Positions 19,311-27,395 of a stretch of 64,000 bases of DNA are shown one piece after another (within the stretch, counting starts at the first letter, position 1; each line of letters begins with the position of its first letter). The DNA lies in NCBI GenBank assembly GCA_018266795.1, contig JAFDZV010000049.1:1-64000 (forward strand), in the 5' to 3' direction. The DNA is from Bacteroidota bacterium. Its GTDB lineage: Bacteria > Bacteroidota > Ignavibacteria > OLB7. The notes beneath the pieces are model-generated. The model worked only from the letters and a program-made list of their open reading frames with translations, ran no database searches and was not told the origin of the DNA. The translations under genes were made by a program, and so were the position numbers.

Positions 19311-19757
19311 TCAGGTGCGGGCGTTGTTCTCCGTGCGCGGGATCACCAGTCCGCAGACCAGACCGACAACCAGGCCGTAGATGAAGGTTGTGAGGAACTC
19401 CTTCATTCCGCCGGCAGCGAAGTTGGTATAGTACTCCGGGGCATCCGGCCGAAGAGGATAGGGAACTGCGACAAGGATGGATCCGGGGAGGCTGTAGAGC
19501 GCGCCCACGACTGCGCCGAACAGCCAGTTGGGACCAACGCGCGGGATCAGTGCCACCAGCACGCCGATGCTGGCATACGTGAGGAAGAGTCCGAGGCCGA
19601 AGAGGAGTTGATCGGCAAACGGCAGCCGGAACGCGAACGGCGAAACACCGATCGCCAGGCCGCCGACGGTCCCTGCGATTACCGGCCTCAACGAGCGTGC
19701 GGCCGGACGAGCGTTCAGCATGAGGGTGCGTTGATGATGACGCGGAGAGGCGGACAT
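19311..19757 (-). CDS. Small integral membrane protein
   Basis: 148 aa from ATG 19757, preceded by GGGA at short distance; a second possible ATG is at 19721. About four membrane helices are visible: PVIAGTVGGLAIGVSPFAF, LLFGLGLFLTYASIGVLVAL, WLFGAVVGALYSLPGSIL and FIYGLVVGLVCGLVIP. Before the last helix there is a conserved-looking acidic/aromatic loop (RPDAPEYYTNFAAGGMKEF). I do not recognise the family. It faces the biotin-ligase gene. The longer open frame upstream of 19757 has no coding character. Confidence 0.65.
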   Translation of the reverse strand: MSASPRHHQRTLMLNARPAARSLRPVIAGTVGGLAIGVSPFAFRLPFADQLLFGLGLFLTYASIGVLVALIPRVGPNWLFGAVVGALYSLPGSILVAVPYPLRPDAPEYYTNFAAGGMKEFLTTFIYGLVVGLVCGLVIPRTENNART

Positions 19758-19970
19758 CTCTGTTCCCGCCGTGACACACAATCGCCATCCGCTGAAGAAT
19801 GGCGTGCTGCAGCAATGTACCGTGCGAGAGCCGATCATCCCACTGGCGCGAATCTTCTCCGCTGTCCCGCACGGCACAATACTGCGTTTCGCTCCGGCGC
19901 TCCCGGTGGTGATGCGGCAACTATTCCGCAACACCCCTCTCTGCCAATTCACCCTCGCCCGCTCGAACGC

Positions 19971-20354
19971 TCAGAGCGAAAAGAGAAGCGTTCCCAGGCT
20001 CCCAACCTGTACAACGCCCTTGTTGTCCACATAGGATCGTGCTCCCTCCAAGAGCATCGTGTTGTCGGTCAGATACGCACCGGTCCAGCTGTCCATCACG
20101 CAGTATGGAAATCCGCCGGGCCGTACGCCAACCTGGAAACGAATTGAGAAGGGTGTCCCCCCGGCCTGCCCCGCGCTGTTGCTGACCCAGGCATACGTTC
20201 CAATCGATCCGTTCTCCGTGATGGGACCAACCGGACTGTAGTTGGCCGCATAGGTTCCCTGAATCTCACCATTGGACGGATTGGCCGATGTGATGTCGAT
20301 CTTGAAATTCCCATTGCTCGAAAGGTAGGTTCCCAACAGTGGTACTGTTGCCAT
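19971..20354 (-). CDS. Avidin-like beta-barrel protein
   Basis: 127 aa with a strong Shine-Dalgarno (GAGGAGGA, complement of 20363-20370). Eight short beta strands can be laid over the avidin barrel: PLLGTYLSSNGNFKIDI (b1), NGEIQGTYAANYS (b2-3), NGSIGTYAWVS (b4), TPFSIRFQVGVRP (b5), YCVMDSWTGAYLTD (b6), NTMLLEGARSYVD (b7), VVQVGSLGTLLF (b8). The GTY (Y35) and SWTG (W90) positions correspond to streptavidin Tyr43 and Trp79. Other ligand residues (Asn23, Ser27, Trp108, Trp120) do not look conserved. There is no signal peptide, so it should be cytoplasmic, like fungal tamavidins. The assignment is by eye; another small barrel fold is possible. The birA gene lies ~0.9 kb away. Confidence 0.65.
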   Translation of the reverse strand: MATVPLLGTYLSSNGNFKIDITSANPSNGEIQGTYAANYSPVGPITENGSIGTYAWVSNSAGQAGGTPFSIRFQVGVRPGGFPYCVMDSWTGAYLTDNTMLLEGARSYVDNKGVVQVGSLGTLLFSL

Positions 20355-20402
20355 GATTCTGTTCCTCCTCGCTGATGATTGTATACGGATGTGCGGCGCA
20401 CG

Positions 20403-20422
20403 AGCCGGCAGTTAGGCCGGCT
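20403..20422. repeat. Inverted repeat upstream of avidin-like gene
   Basis: AGCCGGC and GCCGGCT flank a 6-nt spacer, ~50 nt upstream of the avidin-like start codon. It could form a leader hairpin or operator. Confidence 0.3.
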
Positions 20423-20690
20423 GCGCGATATGCAGGGAAATGCACGGCGCCTGCTCTGGCCGGTGCTGACGCACCGGTGCTCCCGCAATCGAACTGAGAG
20501 AAGAGGGGTGTGGACTTGGTTCGCACCTCGCGACCTCCACGCCGGGGCTGCGTTGGTGCCCCGGGAGCGCTTCACATGCAATGCACGGATGATGAGGCCA
20601 TGCGGTTGGAATGCATGCTGCGCCTTCCGGGGAATCGGAATTCGCGCAATGATACTTCGCCCGGGGCGCGGGGCGCGAGTACATCTTCGT

Positions 20691-20710
20691 GCACCCCTCA
20701 TTTGGGGTGC
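20691..20710. repeat. Inverted repeat upstream of BNR protein promoter
   Basis: GCACCCC (20691-20697) and GGGGTGC (20704-20710) flank TCATTT. It lies ~20 nt upstream of the candidate -33 box, a plausible operator position. It lacks a T-run for termination. Confidence 0.35.
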
Positions 20711-20730
20711 CGCTGCGGAGAGCTGCCGTG

Positions 20731-20758
20731 TTGAATTATCGAAGCGCTTCGTACCTTG
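20731..20758 (+). promoter_or_regulatory. Candidate promoter with internal palindrome
   Basis: TTG (20731-20733), an 18-nt spacer, and TACCTTG (20752-20758) approximate the Bacteroidota TTTG / TAnnTTTG promoter, placing +1 ~25 nt before the ATG. The spacer contains the perfect 10-bp palindrome GAAGCGCTTC (20741-20750), which could be a repressor site. Confidence 0.4.
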
Positions 20759-20787
20759 TGCGCCAACGATCTTCGAAGGAGAGCACC

Positions 20788-22326
20788 ATGGGCATACGTT
20801 CTACTCTTGCAATCATGTTGGGCCTCGTTCTCGCTTCACCGCTGCTTGTTGCGCAGGGGTTCGATCGCGACCGAACCGTAGGCGATGGTCCCGGAACCGC
20901 GCAGCAGATAGCCGCGAAGGTGGCGGTTGCGCCCGATGGCACCGTGTACGTGATCTGGGCGGATTCACGGAGCGGCAGCAGCCAGGTGTTTCTGGCATCG
21001 TCGAAGGATCACGGGCAGACGTTTTCCGCGAGCCGCCAGATCACGAACGCGAACGGACTGCAGGCCGGCGCACAGCGCGGACCGCAGCTTGCAATCGATC
21101 GCAACGGCATTCTGCACATGACGGTGGAGGTGAAGAACGAATTGAACAAGATCACCGTGCGGTACATGCGTTCGGCAGACGGCGGCGCAACCTTCAGCGC
21201 GCCTCTGGCAATCGCAGCGGACTCCGGCTTGCACAACCAGGATTTCCCGAGCATTGCCGTGGACTCCAGCGGCAACCCATGCGTGTGCTGGATCGACTCG
21301 CGCGACGCGGAGAACGGCATGGCACAGCACCCCCAGTTGTACGTAGTGCGCTCGGCCAACGGCGGAACCAGTTTCATGGCCCCGGTGCGCGCCACCAACA
21401 TTCCCGATGCGGGCACGTGCGAGTGCTGCAACACCAGCATCGCCGCCTCCGCGAACGGCAATATCTTCGCGTCGTTCCGAAGCAACATCAACAACAACCG
21501 CGACGTTCATATCGCCCGGTCGCTCGATGGCGGCTCAACGTTCTCGGTGATGAAGGCGGCGAGCGAGAGCTGGCAGATCGACGGATGCCCGATGACCGGA
21601 TCATCGATTGCGGTGGACCGGAACGAGACCGCATACGTTACCTGGCGCGACTCGAGGCCGTCTGCACGCGGGAAGGATTACATCTACTACACAACGCTTC
21701 GCCGCGGCGACACCGCATGCGCGCGCGACCGACGAATCTGCAACACCCCTTCGCAGAGTAATTATCCCTCCATCGGCATCGCGCCGGATGGCGGCATCCT
21801 CTGCGCATTTCAGGACAACCGTACCGATGCTGCGGACATCTATTACACCTACTCGCCCGATGGGCTGGTGTTCTCACCGGAAGCCAAGCTCACGCACGAG
21901 AGCGGAAGCTCGCGCCAGGAACTTCCGTCGGTTGCAATCGCGTCGGACGGAACACGCTACATCGTGTGGCAGGATTCACGTCAGGGACAGCCGCACATCA
22001 TGCTGGGCCGCGATCAATCCGCGGTAAGCGCTGCGCCCGCCGCCGATGCGGAAGGGGCGAAGCTCGAACTCGGCGAGCTCCGCCCGAACCCCGTGGGGCC
22101 GGGCCGGATGGCCGCGGTCGATTTCTCGCTCCCCTCCGATGGAACGGCAGAAATATCGCTCTACGATATTACCGGATGCGAGTCGGCGGTGGCATTCAAC
22201 GGTTCGCTCACGAAAGGGTCGCACAGCATACCCATCGACATGGCGGGCCTTGCACGCGGCACATACTTCTGCGTGCTCCGCTTTGGCGGCAGGCGCCTCA
22301 CCCGTCCGGTAGTGCTTCAGAACTGA
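20788..22326 (+). CDS. BNR/Asp-box (sialidase-like) propeller with T9SS sorting domain
   Basis: 512 aa from ATG 20788, preceded by GAAGGAGAG. The signal peptide is RSTLAIMLGLVLASPLLVAQ. Asp-box motifs (S.D.G.TF) recur at each blade: SSKDHGQTFS, SADGGATFS, SANGGTSFM, SLDGGSTFS, YSPDGLVFS, interleaved with VYVIWADSRSG / YIVWQDSRQG strands. Such propellers occur in sialidases and in non-enzymatic surface proteins. I do not see the FRIP motif or the arginine triad clearly, so enzymatic activity is uncertain. The last ~80 residues (ELRPNPVGPGRMAAVDFS ... LARGTYFCVLRFGG) are a T9SS sorting domain. The 3' end overlaps the convergent downstream gene by 10 nt. Confidence 0.85.
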   Translation: MGIRSTLAIMLGLVLASPLLVAQGFDRDRTVGDGPGTAQQIAAKVAVAPDGTVYVIWADSRSGSSQVFLASSKDHGQTFSASRQITNANGLQAGAQRGPQLAIDRNGILHMTVEVKNELNKITVRYMRSADGGATFSAPLAIAADSGLHNQDFPSIAVDSSGNPCVCWIDSRDAENGMAQHPQLYVVRSANGGTSFMAPVRATNIPDAGTCECCNTSIAASANGNIFASFRSNINNNRDVHIARSLDGGSTFSVMKAASESWQIDGCPMTGSSIAVDRNETAYVTWRDSRPSARGKDYIYYTTLRRGDTACARDRRICNTPSQSNYPSIGIAPDGGILCAFQDNRTDAADIYYTYSPDGLVFSPEAKLTHESGSSRQELPSVAIASDGTRYIVWQDSRQGQPHIMLGRDQSAVSAAPAADAEGAKLELGELRPNPVGPGRMAAVDFSLPSDGTAEISLYDITGCESAVAFNGSLTKGSHSIPIDMAGLARGTYFCVLRFGGRRLTRPVVLQN

Positions 22327-22826
22327 GGCGTGATGCCGGCCGCGTTGAGGAACTCCGGCAGTGAAACGTCCGTTCCGGGCAGGCAGATCCAGAAAGGCCC
22401 GCCCGGAACGCACTGCATCATCCAGGCCCAGTGCAGAACCGTTGCACCCGACACCGTATCGGACATCTGCATTTCGAACCTCCACTCCGGCTCGCGCCAC
22501 CGCATCGTTCCAAGCCCGATTGTCGGAGCCCGGCCGCTTTCGGCATCCGATGCGATGAACGTGATGTGCACGGCGCCTTCGGGCGTCACCGATCCCATCA
22601 GTCGCTGGCCGGCCGGCGCACTGTTTGCGGAGCCGGGAACGGGCGGATGCAACTGAACCGCGGCATAGCCCCAGAAGTACCCATCACGATAGCCGGTGAT
22701 CCACCAAACGGTCTGATCCGTCAGCCACAGCGGCTGTTCGCTGTCCTGAACGAATGCCGGCGCCGGCAGACTCTCCCGCGGCACATACCAGAAGGTGCCG
22801 GCCAGCCATGCCCAATCGATCGCCAT
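22317..22826 (-). CDS. Conserved-looking Trp-rich hypothetical protein
   Basis: 169 aa from ATG 22826, chosen because GGAGGATATCGC precedes it; the longer frame has no such site. The sequence is tryptophan- and aromatic-rich and beta-strand-like (WAWLAGTFWYVPRESLPAPA, DQTVWWITGYRDGYFWGYAA, EWRFEMQMSDTV, LHWAWMMQCVP). It has no signal peptide or membrane helix. LAGTFWYVP followed by regular strands suggests a small barrel such as a calycin, but I do not recognise a family. It ends inside the last codons of the convergent BNR gene. Confidence 0.7.
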   Translation of the reverse strand: MAIDWAWLAGTFWYVPRESLPAPAFVQDSEQPLWLTDQTVWWITGYRDGYFWGYAAVQLHPPVPGSANSAPAGQRLMGSVTPEGAVHITFIASDAESGRAPTIGLGTMRWREPEWRFEMQMSDTVSGATVLHWAWMMQCVPGGPFWICLPGTDVSLPEFLNAAGITPQF

Positions 22827-23075
22827 GCGATATCCTCCAGGTGATGTTCTCCGCCCCGTTCGCGCGAACGCCAGTCCCCTCACAACGTCGAAACCCAACG
22901 AGCCGCATCGCGATGGGAAGGCCGCGGAATGGATTCGGAACAGGCGCCCGTGAAGCGGGCCGATGCGCCTCCGTCACGCTCAATGCTGCATGCCGCTGCA
23001 TCACATGGTGTTCCTGATATTCGCCGCTGCATGGCCTGCAGGCTCCGAGGCGCATCCCGGTTGTCATGGGAACTG

Positions 23076-25301
23076 TTACTTCATCAACACCATGCTTCCC
23101 TCCCGGCTCCACGTTCCGGAGACGATGCGGTACCGATAGACACCGGATGGATAGCCGCCTGCATCCCACTGAACGCTGTAGCGGCCGGCCGCGAGATCTT
23201 CGTGCACGAGCGTGGCCACCGCCCGGCCGGAGGCATCGTACACGACGAGAGTGGTTGGGCCATCCAGTCCGAGCGAGAAGTGGATCTCGGTTGTTGGATT
23301 GAACGGATTGGGCCGATTGCCGTCCAGCGCGTAGCTGCCGAGCAGGGGAGCGATCAACCGCAGATGCAATCCGCAGATGGAGTCCAGCACGATGCGCCCC
23401 GGCAGAGCCGTCACCTCGAGACATGCGGCAGGATCCGGGGCGGAGAGCGCGAAGGGAAGATCGATGCTGTCCGACGACGCCAGATAGAGGGTGAAGACGA
23501 TGTTCGCCAGCGTGCCGGCAATGGGCGTTGTGCCGAGCGGTACCGCACGGATGCCGTAGACTCCGGCTGCGCGGTCGTTGAGAATCTCCGAGACGAGCCA
23601 TCCCCCAGGCATCGGGCCAAGGCCGTCCAGATGAACGGACTTCGGATCGTAGCGGAGCGTCATCTCCAGTGCGCCGGTGCCCGAGGCATCACCCGAGTAG
23701 ACGATCGGCAGCGTCAACGTTCGCCCGGGAGCTGCGTGATACCGGCCAATCTCTGCATGCAGCCGGCGAGCGCTCCGCACGGTCACGGTAACGGAGTCAT
23801 CCGTGCTGCAGGAACCCGGATCGCCGGATGTGACATGGTAGGTGGTTGTTGCCGATGGAGAAGCAATTGGATTCGGACACTCCGTGCAACTGAGCCCCGC
23901 CGACGGGCTCCAGTGAAGCGCCGGCGCTCCCTGTGCGTTCAACTGCGCGCTCCCACCCTCGCAGATCACGGTGTCCGGCCCGGCAACAACATTGTAGCCG
24001 GCAATCGGAACCGTATCACGCACGGTACGGACGTTCTCCTGCACGGCGCCGTCACAGCCCGTTGTTGCACCGTATGCCGTGCCATCCCGAAGATCGGTTC
24101 CGGGCCGGCCGCCGGCCAGCGCCAGCGAGAGAGCCGCGGAAGCTGGTGCCGCACCGGCGAAGGCAATCACCCCGCCGCCGCCGCCGCCGCCGGGCCCGGC
24201 ATCCTGCGATGTGGAACCGGCGCCGCCCCCCGCGCCGCCGCGTACATCGGCTGCGAGCGTGCCGCTGTAGCTGCCGACGTTCAGCAGGATCGAACCGCCG
24301 CCGCCGGCACCGCCGGCGCCATCGTACTGCGCCGTTCTGGAATCGTCGCCCGCGGCGCCTATGCTCCACCCCGTCCCATTCAGTGCAGCTGCCTCGATCA
24401 GCACGATCCCCCCTCCGTTGCCTCCTCCCGTCCCCACGTGATTGTTGTCGTGCCCGGCCCCGCCGCCGCCCCCCATGAAGACACGCCCGGGAACGTTCAG
24501 CGGATGCCCCCCCTGCCCCTGCGCATCGCTGGGAGTGCCGGAGTACATGCTGCTCTGAAACGGCTTGCCGCCGAAGCCGCCGCAGCCTGCGCTGGAGCCG
24601 CCGCCGCCGCCGGCATTGTGGTTGCCGCCGCCACCGCCACCGTTTGCAGGCGCGCCGCGTCCGCCGTACATGTCGGGAGGGAGACCGTAGCCGGCAATTC
24701 CCTCCCCCTTCTTTCCATAACGATCGGCATTGAGCGGGCCGGCGTACGCTCCCTCGTAGTAGGGAACGTACGTTCCCTGCACAACATCACTTCCATGAAA
24801 ACCGGTGCCGCCGGCGTCGATCGAAGCATGCAGCGTAACGGTGCCGGAGGCAACGAACGCAAGCACGCCGCCGGTCTCGCCGTTCCATGGCGCACAGGTT
24901 ACCGTGCCGGCAACATCCACATCCGCATACTCCGGCACGCGCACAAGCTGCACCCGGCCGGCAATCGTGTAGGAGAATTGAAGCGCGAATGCGAGATGGA
25001 TGGTGTTGCCGTTGATGGAGGCGATTCTGTTCAGCTCATGATTCCCGGCATCGCCGATATCCGTGATGGTTCCGTACGCAGGAATGTTCTCCGGAACGAT
25101 CGTAGCTCCCTGCATCTGAATGATGAGCACCAGATCGCCGGGAGAGAAACGCGAGGCGTCGCCCACCACGAGGCTCCCGCACGAGCCGAAGCTTCGCACG
25201 GAGGTATAGGTGTTGACAATGCCCTGGATCGGCACAGGCTGGCCCGGCGCGCTCGCCGCAACGAACAGCAGCAACAGGGCAATGCGAAGGATCGATGCCA
25301 T
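23076..25301 (-). CDS. Glycine-rich surface protein with T9SS sorting domain
   Basis: 741 aa from ATG 25301; signal peptide MASILRIALLLLFVAASAPG. The N-terminal ~150 residues (GIVNTYTSVRSFGSCGSLVV, LVLIIQMQGATI, CAPWNGETGGVLAFVASGTV) closely parallel the N-terminus of the 1505-aa protein at 34561-39078. Residues ~200-430 are a glycine-rich segment (NGGGGGGNHNAGGGGGSSAG) with parallel-beta character. A short Ig-like part (CEGGSAQLNAQGAPALHWSP) follows, then a cohesin-like domain (ALEMTLRYDPKSVHLDGL). The C-terminal ~85 residues (NRPNPFNPTTEIHFSLGLDG ... YPSGVYRYRIVSGT) are a T9SS sorting domain. Likely a surface adhesin or filament component; no enzymatic motif seen. Confidence 0.85.
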   Translation of the reverse strand: MASILRIALLLLFVAASAPGQPVPIQGIVNTYTSVRSFGSCGSLVVGDASRFSPGDLVLIIQMQGATIVPENIPAYGTITDIGDAGNHELNRIASINGNTIHLAFALQFSYTIAGRVQLVRVPEYADVDVAGTVTCAPWNGETGGVLAFVASGTVTLHASIDAGGTGFHGSDVVQGTYVPYYEGAYAGPLNADRYGKKGEGIAGYGLPPDMYGGRGAPANGGGGGGNHNAGGGGGSSAGCGGFGGKPFQSSMYSGTPSDAQGQGGHPLNVPGRVFMGGGGGAGHDNNHVGTGGGNGGGIVLIEAAALNGTGWSIGAAGDDSRTAQYDGAGGAGGGGSILLNVGSYSGTLAADVRGGAGGGAGSTSQDAGPGGGGGGGVIAFAGAAPASAALSLALAGGRPGTDLRDGTAYGATTGCDGAVQENVRTVRDTVPIAGYNVVAGPDTVICEGGSAQLNAQGAPALHWSPSAGLSCTECPNPIASPSATTTYHVTSGDPGSCSTDDSVTVTVRSARRLHAEIGRYHAAPGRTLTLPIVYSGDASGTGALEMTLRYDPKSVHLDGLGPMPGGWLVSEILNDRAAGVYGIRAVPLGTTPIAGTLANIVFTLYLASSDSIDLPFALSAPDPAACLEVTALPGRIVLDSICGLHLRLIAPLLGSYALDGNRPNPFNPTTEIHFSLGLDGPTTLVVYDASGRAVATLVHEDLAAGRYSVQWDAGGYPSGVYRYRIVSGTWSREGSMVLMK

Positions 25302-25513
25302 AAGGTTACCGAGATTGTTGCGCCGGGATATGGTATGCGAGCGAATGCGTTCGGCGAACGTGTGCATCGGTGTGCACCCGCGCTGCAATCGCGAACGGCT
25401 CAACAATACGGAACAGTGCGTGTCCGGGCAAACCATTCGCCCGGCGGGCGCGACGAGGTCGGTAGATTGCCGCCCGCCGGGCATGCGGAAATGCTCGCGG
25501 CACCTCCGTTCGC

Positions 25514-27049
25514 CTACCGCGGCAGAACGGCGCGGCAGGCGTAGTATCGATGGCCCACAACACTGGTCTCCGCGATGAAGAACACCGTTCGGCCGGCGGA
25601 CCATGCAACCGTACTTCCGAACACTCCCACGTTCGATCCTACATCGAGAAATGCGGAGGAAGCAGCGGAGTCAACCGTTCCGTCGGCAAGGCTGAAGGTG
25701 CGCTGCTGCATGCCGTCGCCCTGCCGATACACTGCACGCAGACGGCCATCCGGTGTGATGCCTGCCGATCCGGCGATGAGATCGAACGTGGACCAGTCCC
25801 CGCCCTTGTTCTTCGTGATCGTCTGCTTCCATGCAACGTTGCCGTGATCATCACAGGCAATCACCAGGTAGTCACCCGTAACCGCGCGCGGTATCACCTC
25901 GGAGTGATACATGACGGACTTTTTCCCGTCGATGGATGCCAGCTCCGTCTTGCCGGCTTCCGTCCTGATGTCGTCTCCCTGCTGCTCGAGCGTCACTACA
26001 TAACGCCCCGCCGCAGCGCCGGCATCGAGAATGCGGGAGAACATCGGGAGCACGGAGATGCCGGCAATCGATTCGCCACGCCGTAGTTCGGATGTGGTTG
26101 CCATCGCGGAGAATTCACTCGCGAGCGTGCGCAGGCTTATGCGGGAAAGCATGATGCCCGGAGTGCCGTCGTTCGCAGTACAACGCGAAACCACAACGAG
26201 CTGGGAGTCGCCGGGCGCGACGATCACACTATCCACACATCCGGCTGTTGCATGCTTGTCAGGGTAATCCGCGGCCATGGTCGTGCTTCTGATTTCGCGT
26301 CCGGAGGAACGATCGATCTCCGTGAGCGTAAGCTTGCACAGTCTGCGGGTGCCGAGAATCAGCCTGCCGTCCGCAGGTAGCAGAACCTCGTTCGGCAGAG
26401 CGACAGTGTCCACGTCGGAGCCGGAGACCAGCAGATCACCGGTCCGCCTGACGTCGCGGTCGAAGAGTGCAACGTGAAGTGCCGCGGAATCTTCGCCTCC
26501 CGTTCGATATGTCAGCGCGGAGCGCGCTCCATCCGGCGACGCGTCGAAGCGCACATAGCCGGGACTGTACTCGAGCTTCGATCGGTAGCGTACAAGGCAG
26601 CGGGCCGTAAGGGTCTTTCCCGTAGCGGCGTCCACCTGCCGAAGAATCACCGCGGCACTGTCCGGGGTTTTCACCGCGAGCGCAACAACGTCGATCCGCC
26701 CCTGCACCGGCACAACGAAGTGCCGGTTCACACCGTAGTCCTGCAGGCCGACCTCATCGGCAAGATCCTGAAGACCGTAGGAGATCAACCAGCGGCGGTT
26801 CATGCTCGTGTCGAAGCACGTAATATCGTAGTCCGATGCTCCCGATTGGTAGTGCACCAGATAGGCCGTTCCGTTCTCGATCAGGCGCCCAACCGGGATC
26901 ACATTCTTTCGCCTCAGATCCAGCTTCTCTGTGATCAACGTGCTCCCGTTGACTGCCGAGAGCGTCCCCATACTACAGCCGGCCGCAAGGATGGCAGCGC
27001 AGAGACATGCGGCTGCCAGCGTAGTGCGCGTAGAGATTGATGCACTCAT
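25514..27049 (-). CDS. Large lipoprotein, probably beta-propeller
   Basis: 511 aa from ATG 27049; the longer frame upstream is not protein-like. The type II signal peptide ends in lipobox LAAGC (Cys25). The mature sequence alternates short beta strands and turns over its whole length (YLVHYQSGASDYDITCFD, RIDVVALAVKTPDSAAVILR, GRYVVTLEQQGDDIRTEAG), consistent with a propeller that has lost sequence signatures. No family is recognised. It is followed 212 nt later, on the same strand, by the glycine-rich T9SS gene. Predicted envelope-anchored. Confidence 0.75.
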   Translation of the reverse strand: MSASISTRTTLAAACLCAAILAAGCSMGTLSAVNGSTLITEKLDLRRKNVIPVGRLIENGTAYLVHYQSGASDYDITCFDTSMNRRWLISYGLQDLADEVGLQDYGVNRHFVVPVQGRIDVVALAVKTPDSAAVILRQVDAATGKTLTARCLVRYRSKLEYSPGYVRFDASPDGARSALTYRTGGEDSAALHVALFDRDVRRTGDLLVSGSDVDTVALPNEVLLPADGRLILGTRRLCKLTLTEIDRSSGREIRSTTMAADYPDKHATAGCVDSVIVAPGDSQLVVVSRCTANDGTPGIMLSRISLRTLASEFSAMATTSELRRGESIAGISVLPMFSRILDAGAAAGRYVVTLEQQGDDIRTEAGKTELASIDGKKSVMYHSEVIPRAVTGDYLVIACDDHGNVAWKQTITKNKGGDWSTFDLIAGSAGITPDGRLRAVYRQGDGMQQRTFSLADGTVDSAASSAFLDVGSNVGVFGSTVAWSAGRTVFFIAETSVVGHRYYACRAVLPR

Positions 27050-27395
27050 TGATCTCGTTCTCCAGGGATGCGATGTGGATGTACGATCCGGGCATTGCGG
27101 GCAGAGGGTGCATGGCGTACGGATCCATTCGCAAATGATACGATTTCCCGGCCGAACCATCGTTCGTTGCAATGCATGCGCGCTGGCAGAGATACCTGCG
27201 CACCACGTACCGTACACACCGGGGATAACGATCATCGCCTTGCAACCTGGCAATGTCGCCAACGCATTCCGCGGGCACGCAGGTATACACGCCTGGCGAT
27301 CGTCACGGCCCCCGATGTGCGTGGTACGCAACGCCCGAAGTCATGCGCAGATGCTCGATGAGAATGGATGGTGATAATCCCAGGAGAAAACGCAA
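27050..27395. other. Intergenic, nothing recognised
   Basis: About 350 nt between two minus-strand genes. Short frames here lack protein character. No terminator or good promoter box was found. Confidence 0.4.

Larger units (their letters stand above)
20355..20787. other. Divergent intergenic region with hairpins and promoter
   Basis: Regulatory space between the avidin-like gene (minus) and the BNR protein gene (plus). It holds the avidin-like ribosome-binding site, a 7-bp stem inverted repeat at 20403-20422, a second at 20691-20710, and a promoter candidate at 20731-20758. No additional gene is seen. Confidence 0.5.

Noticed and set aside
24170-24245. Possible trinucleotide (CCG) expansion
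   Set aside because: It is the codon pattern of the poly-glycine segment of the minus-strand protein, not a separate repeat element.
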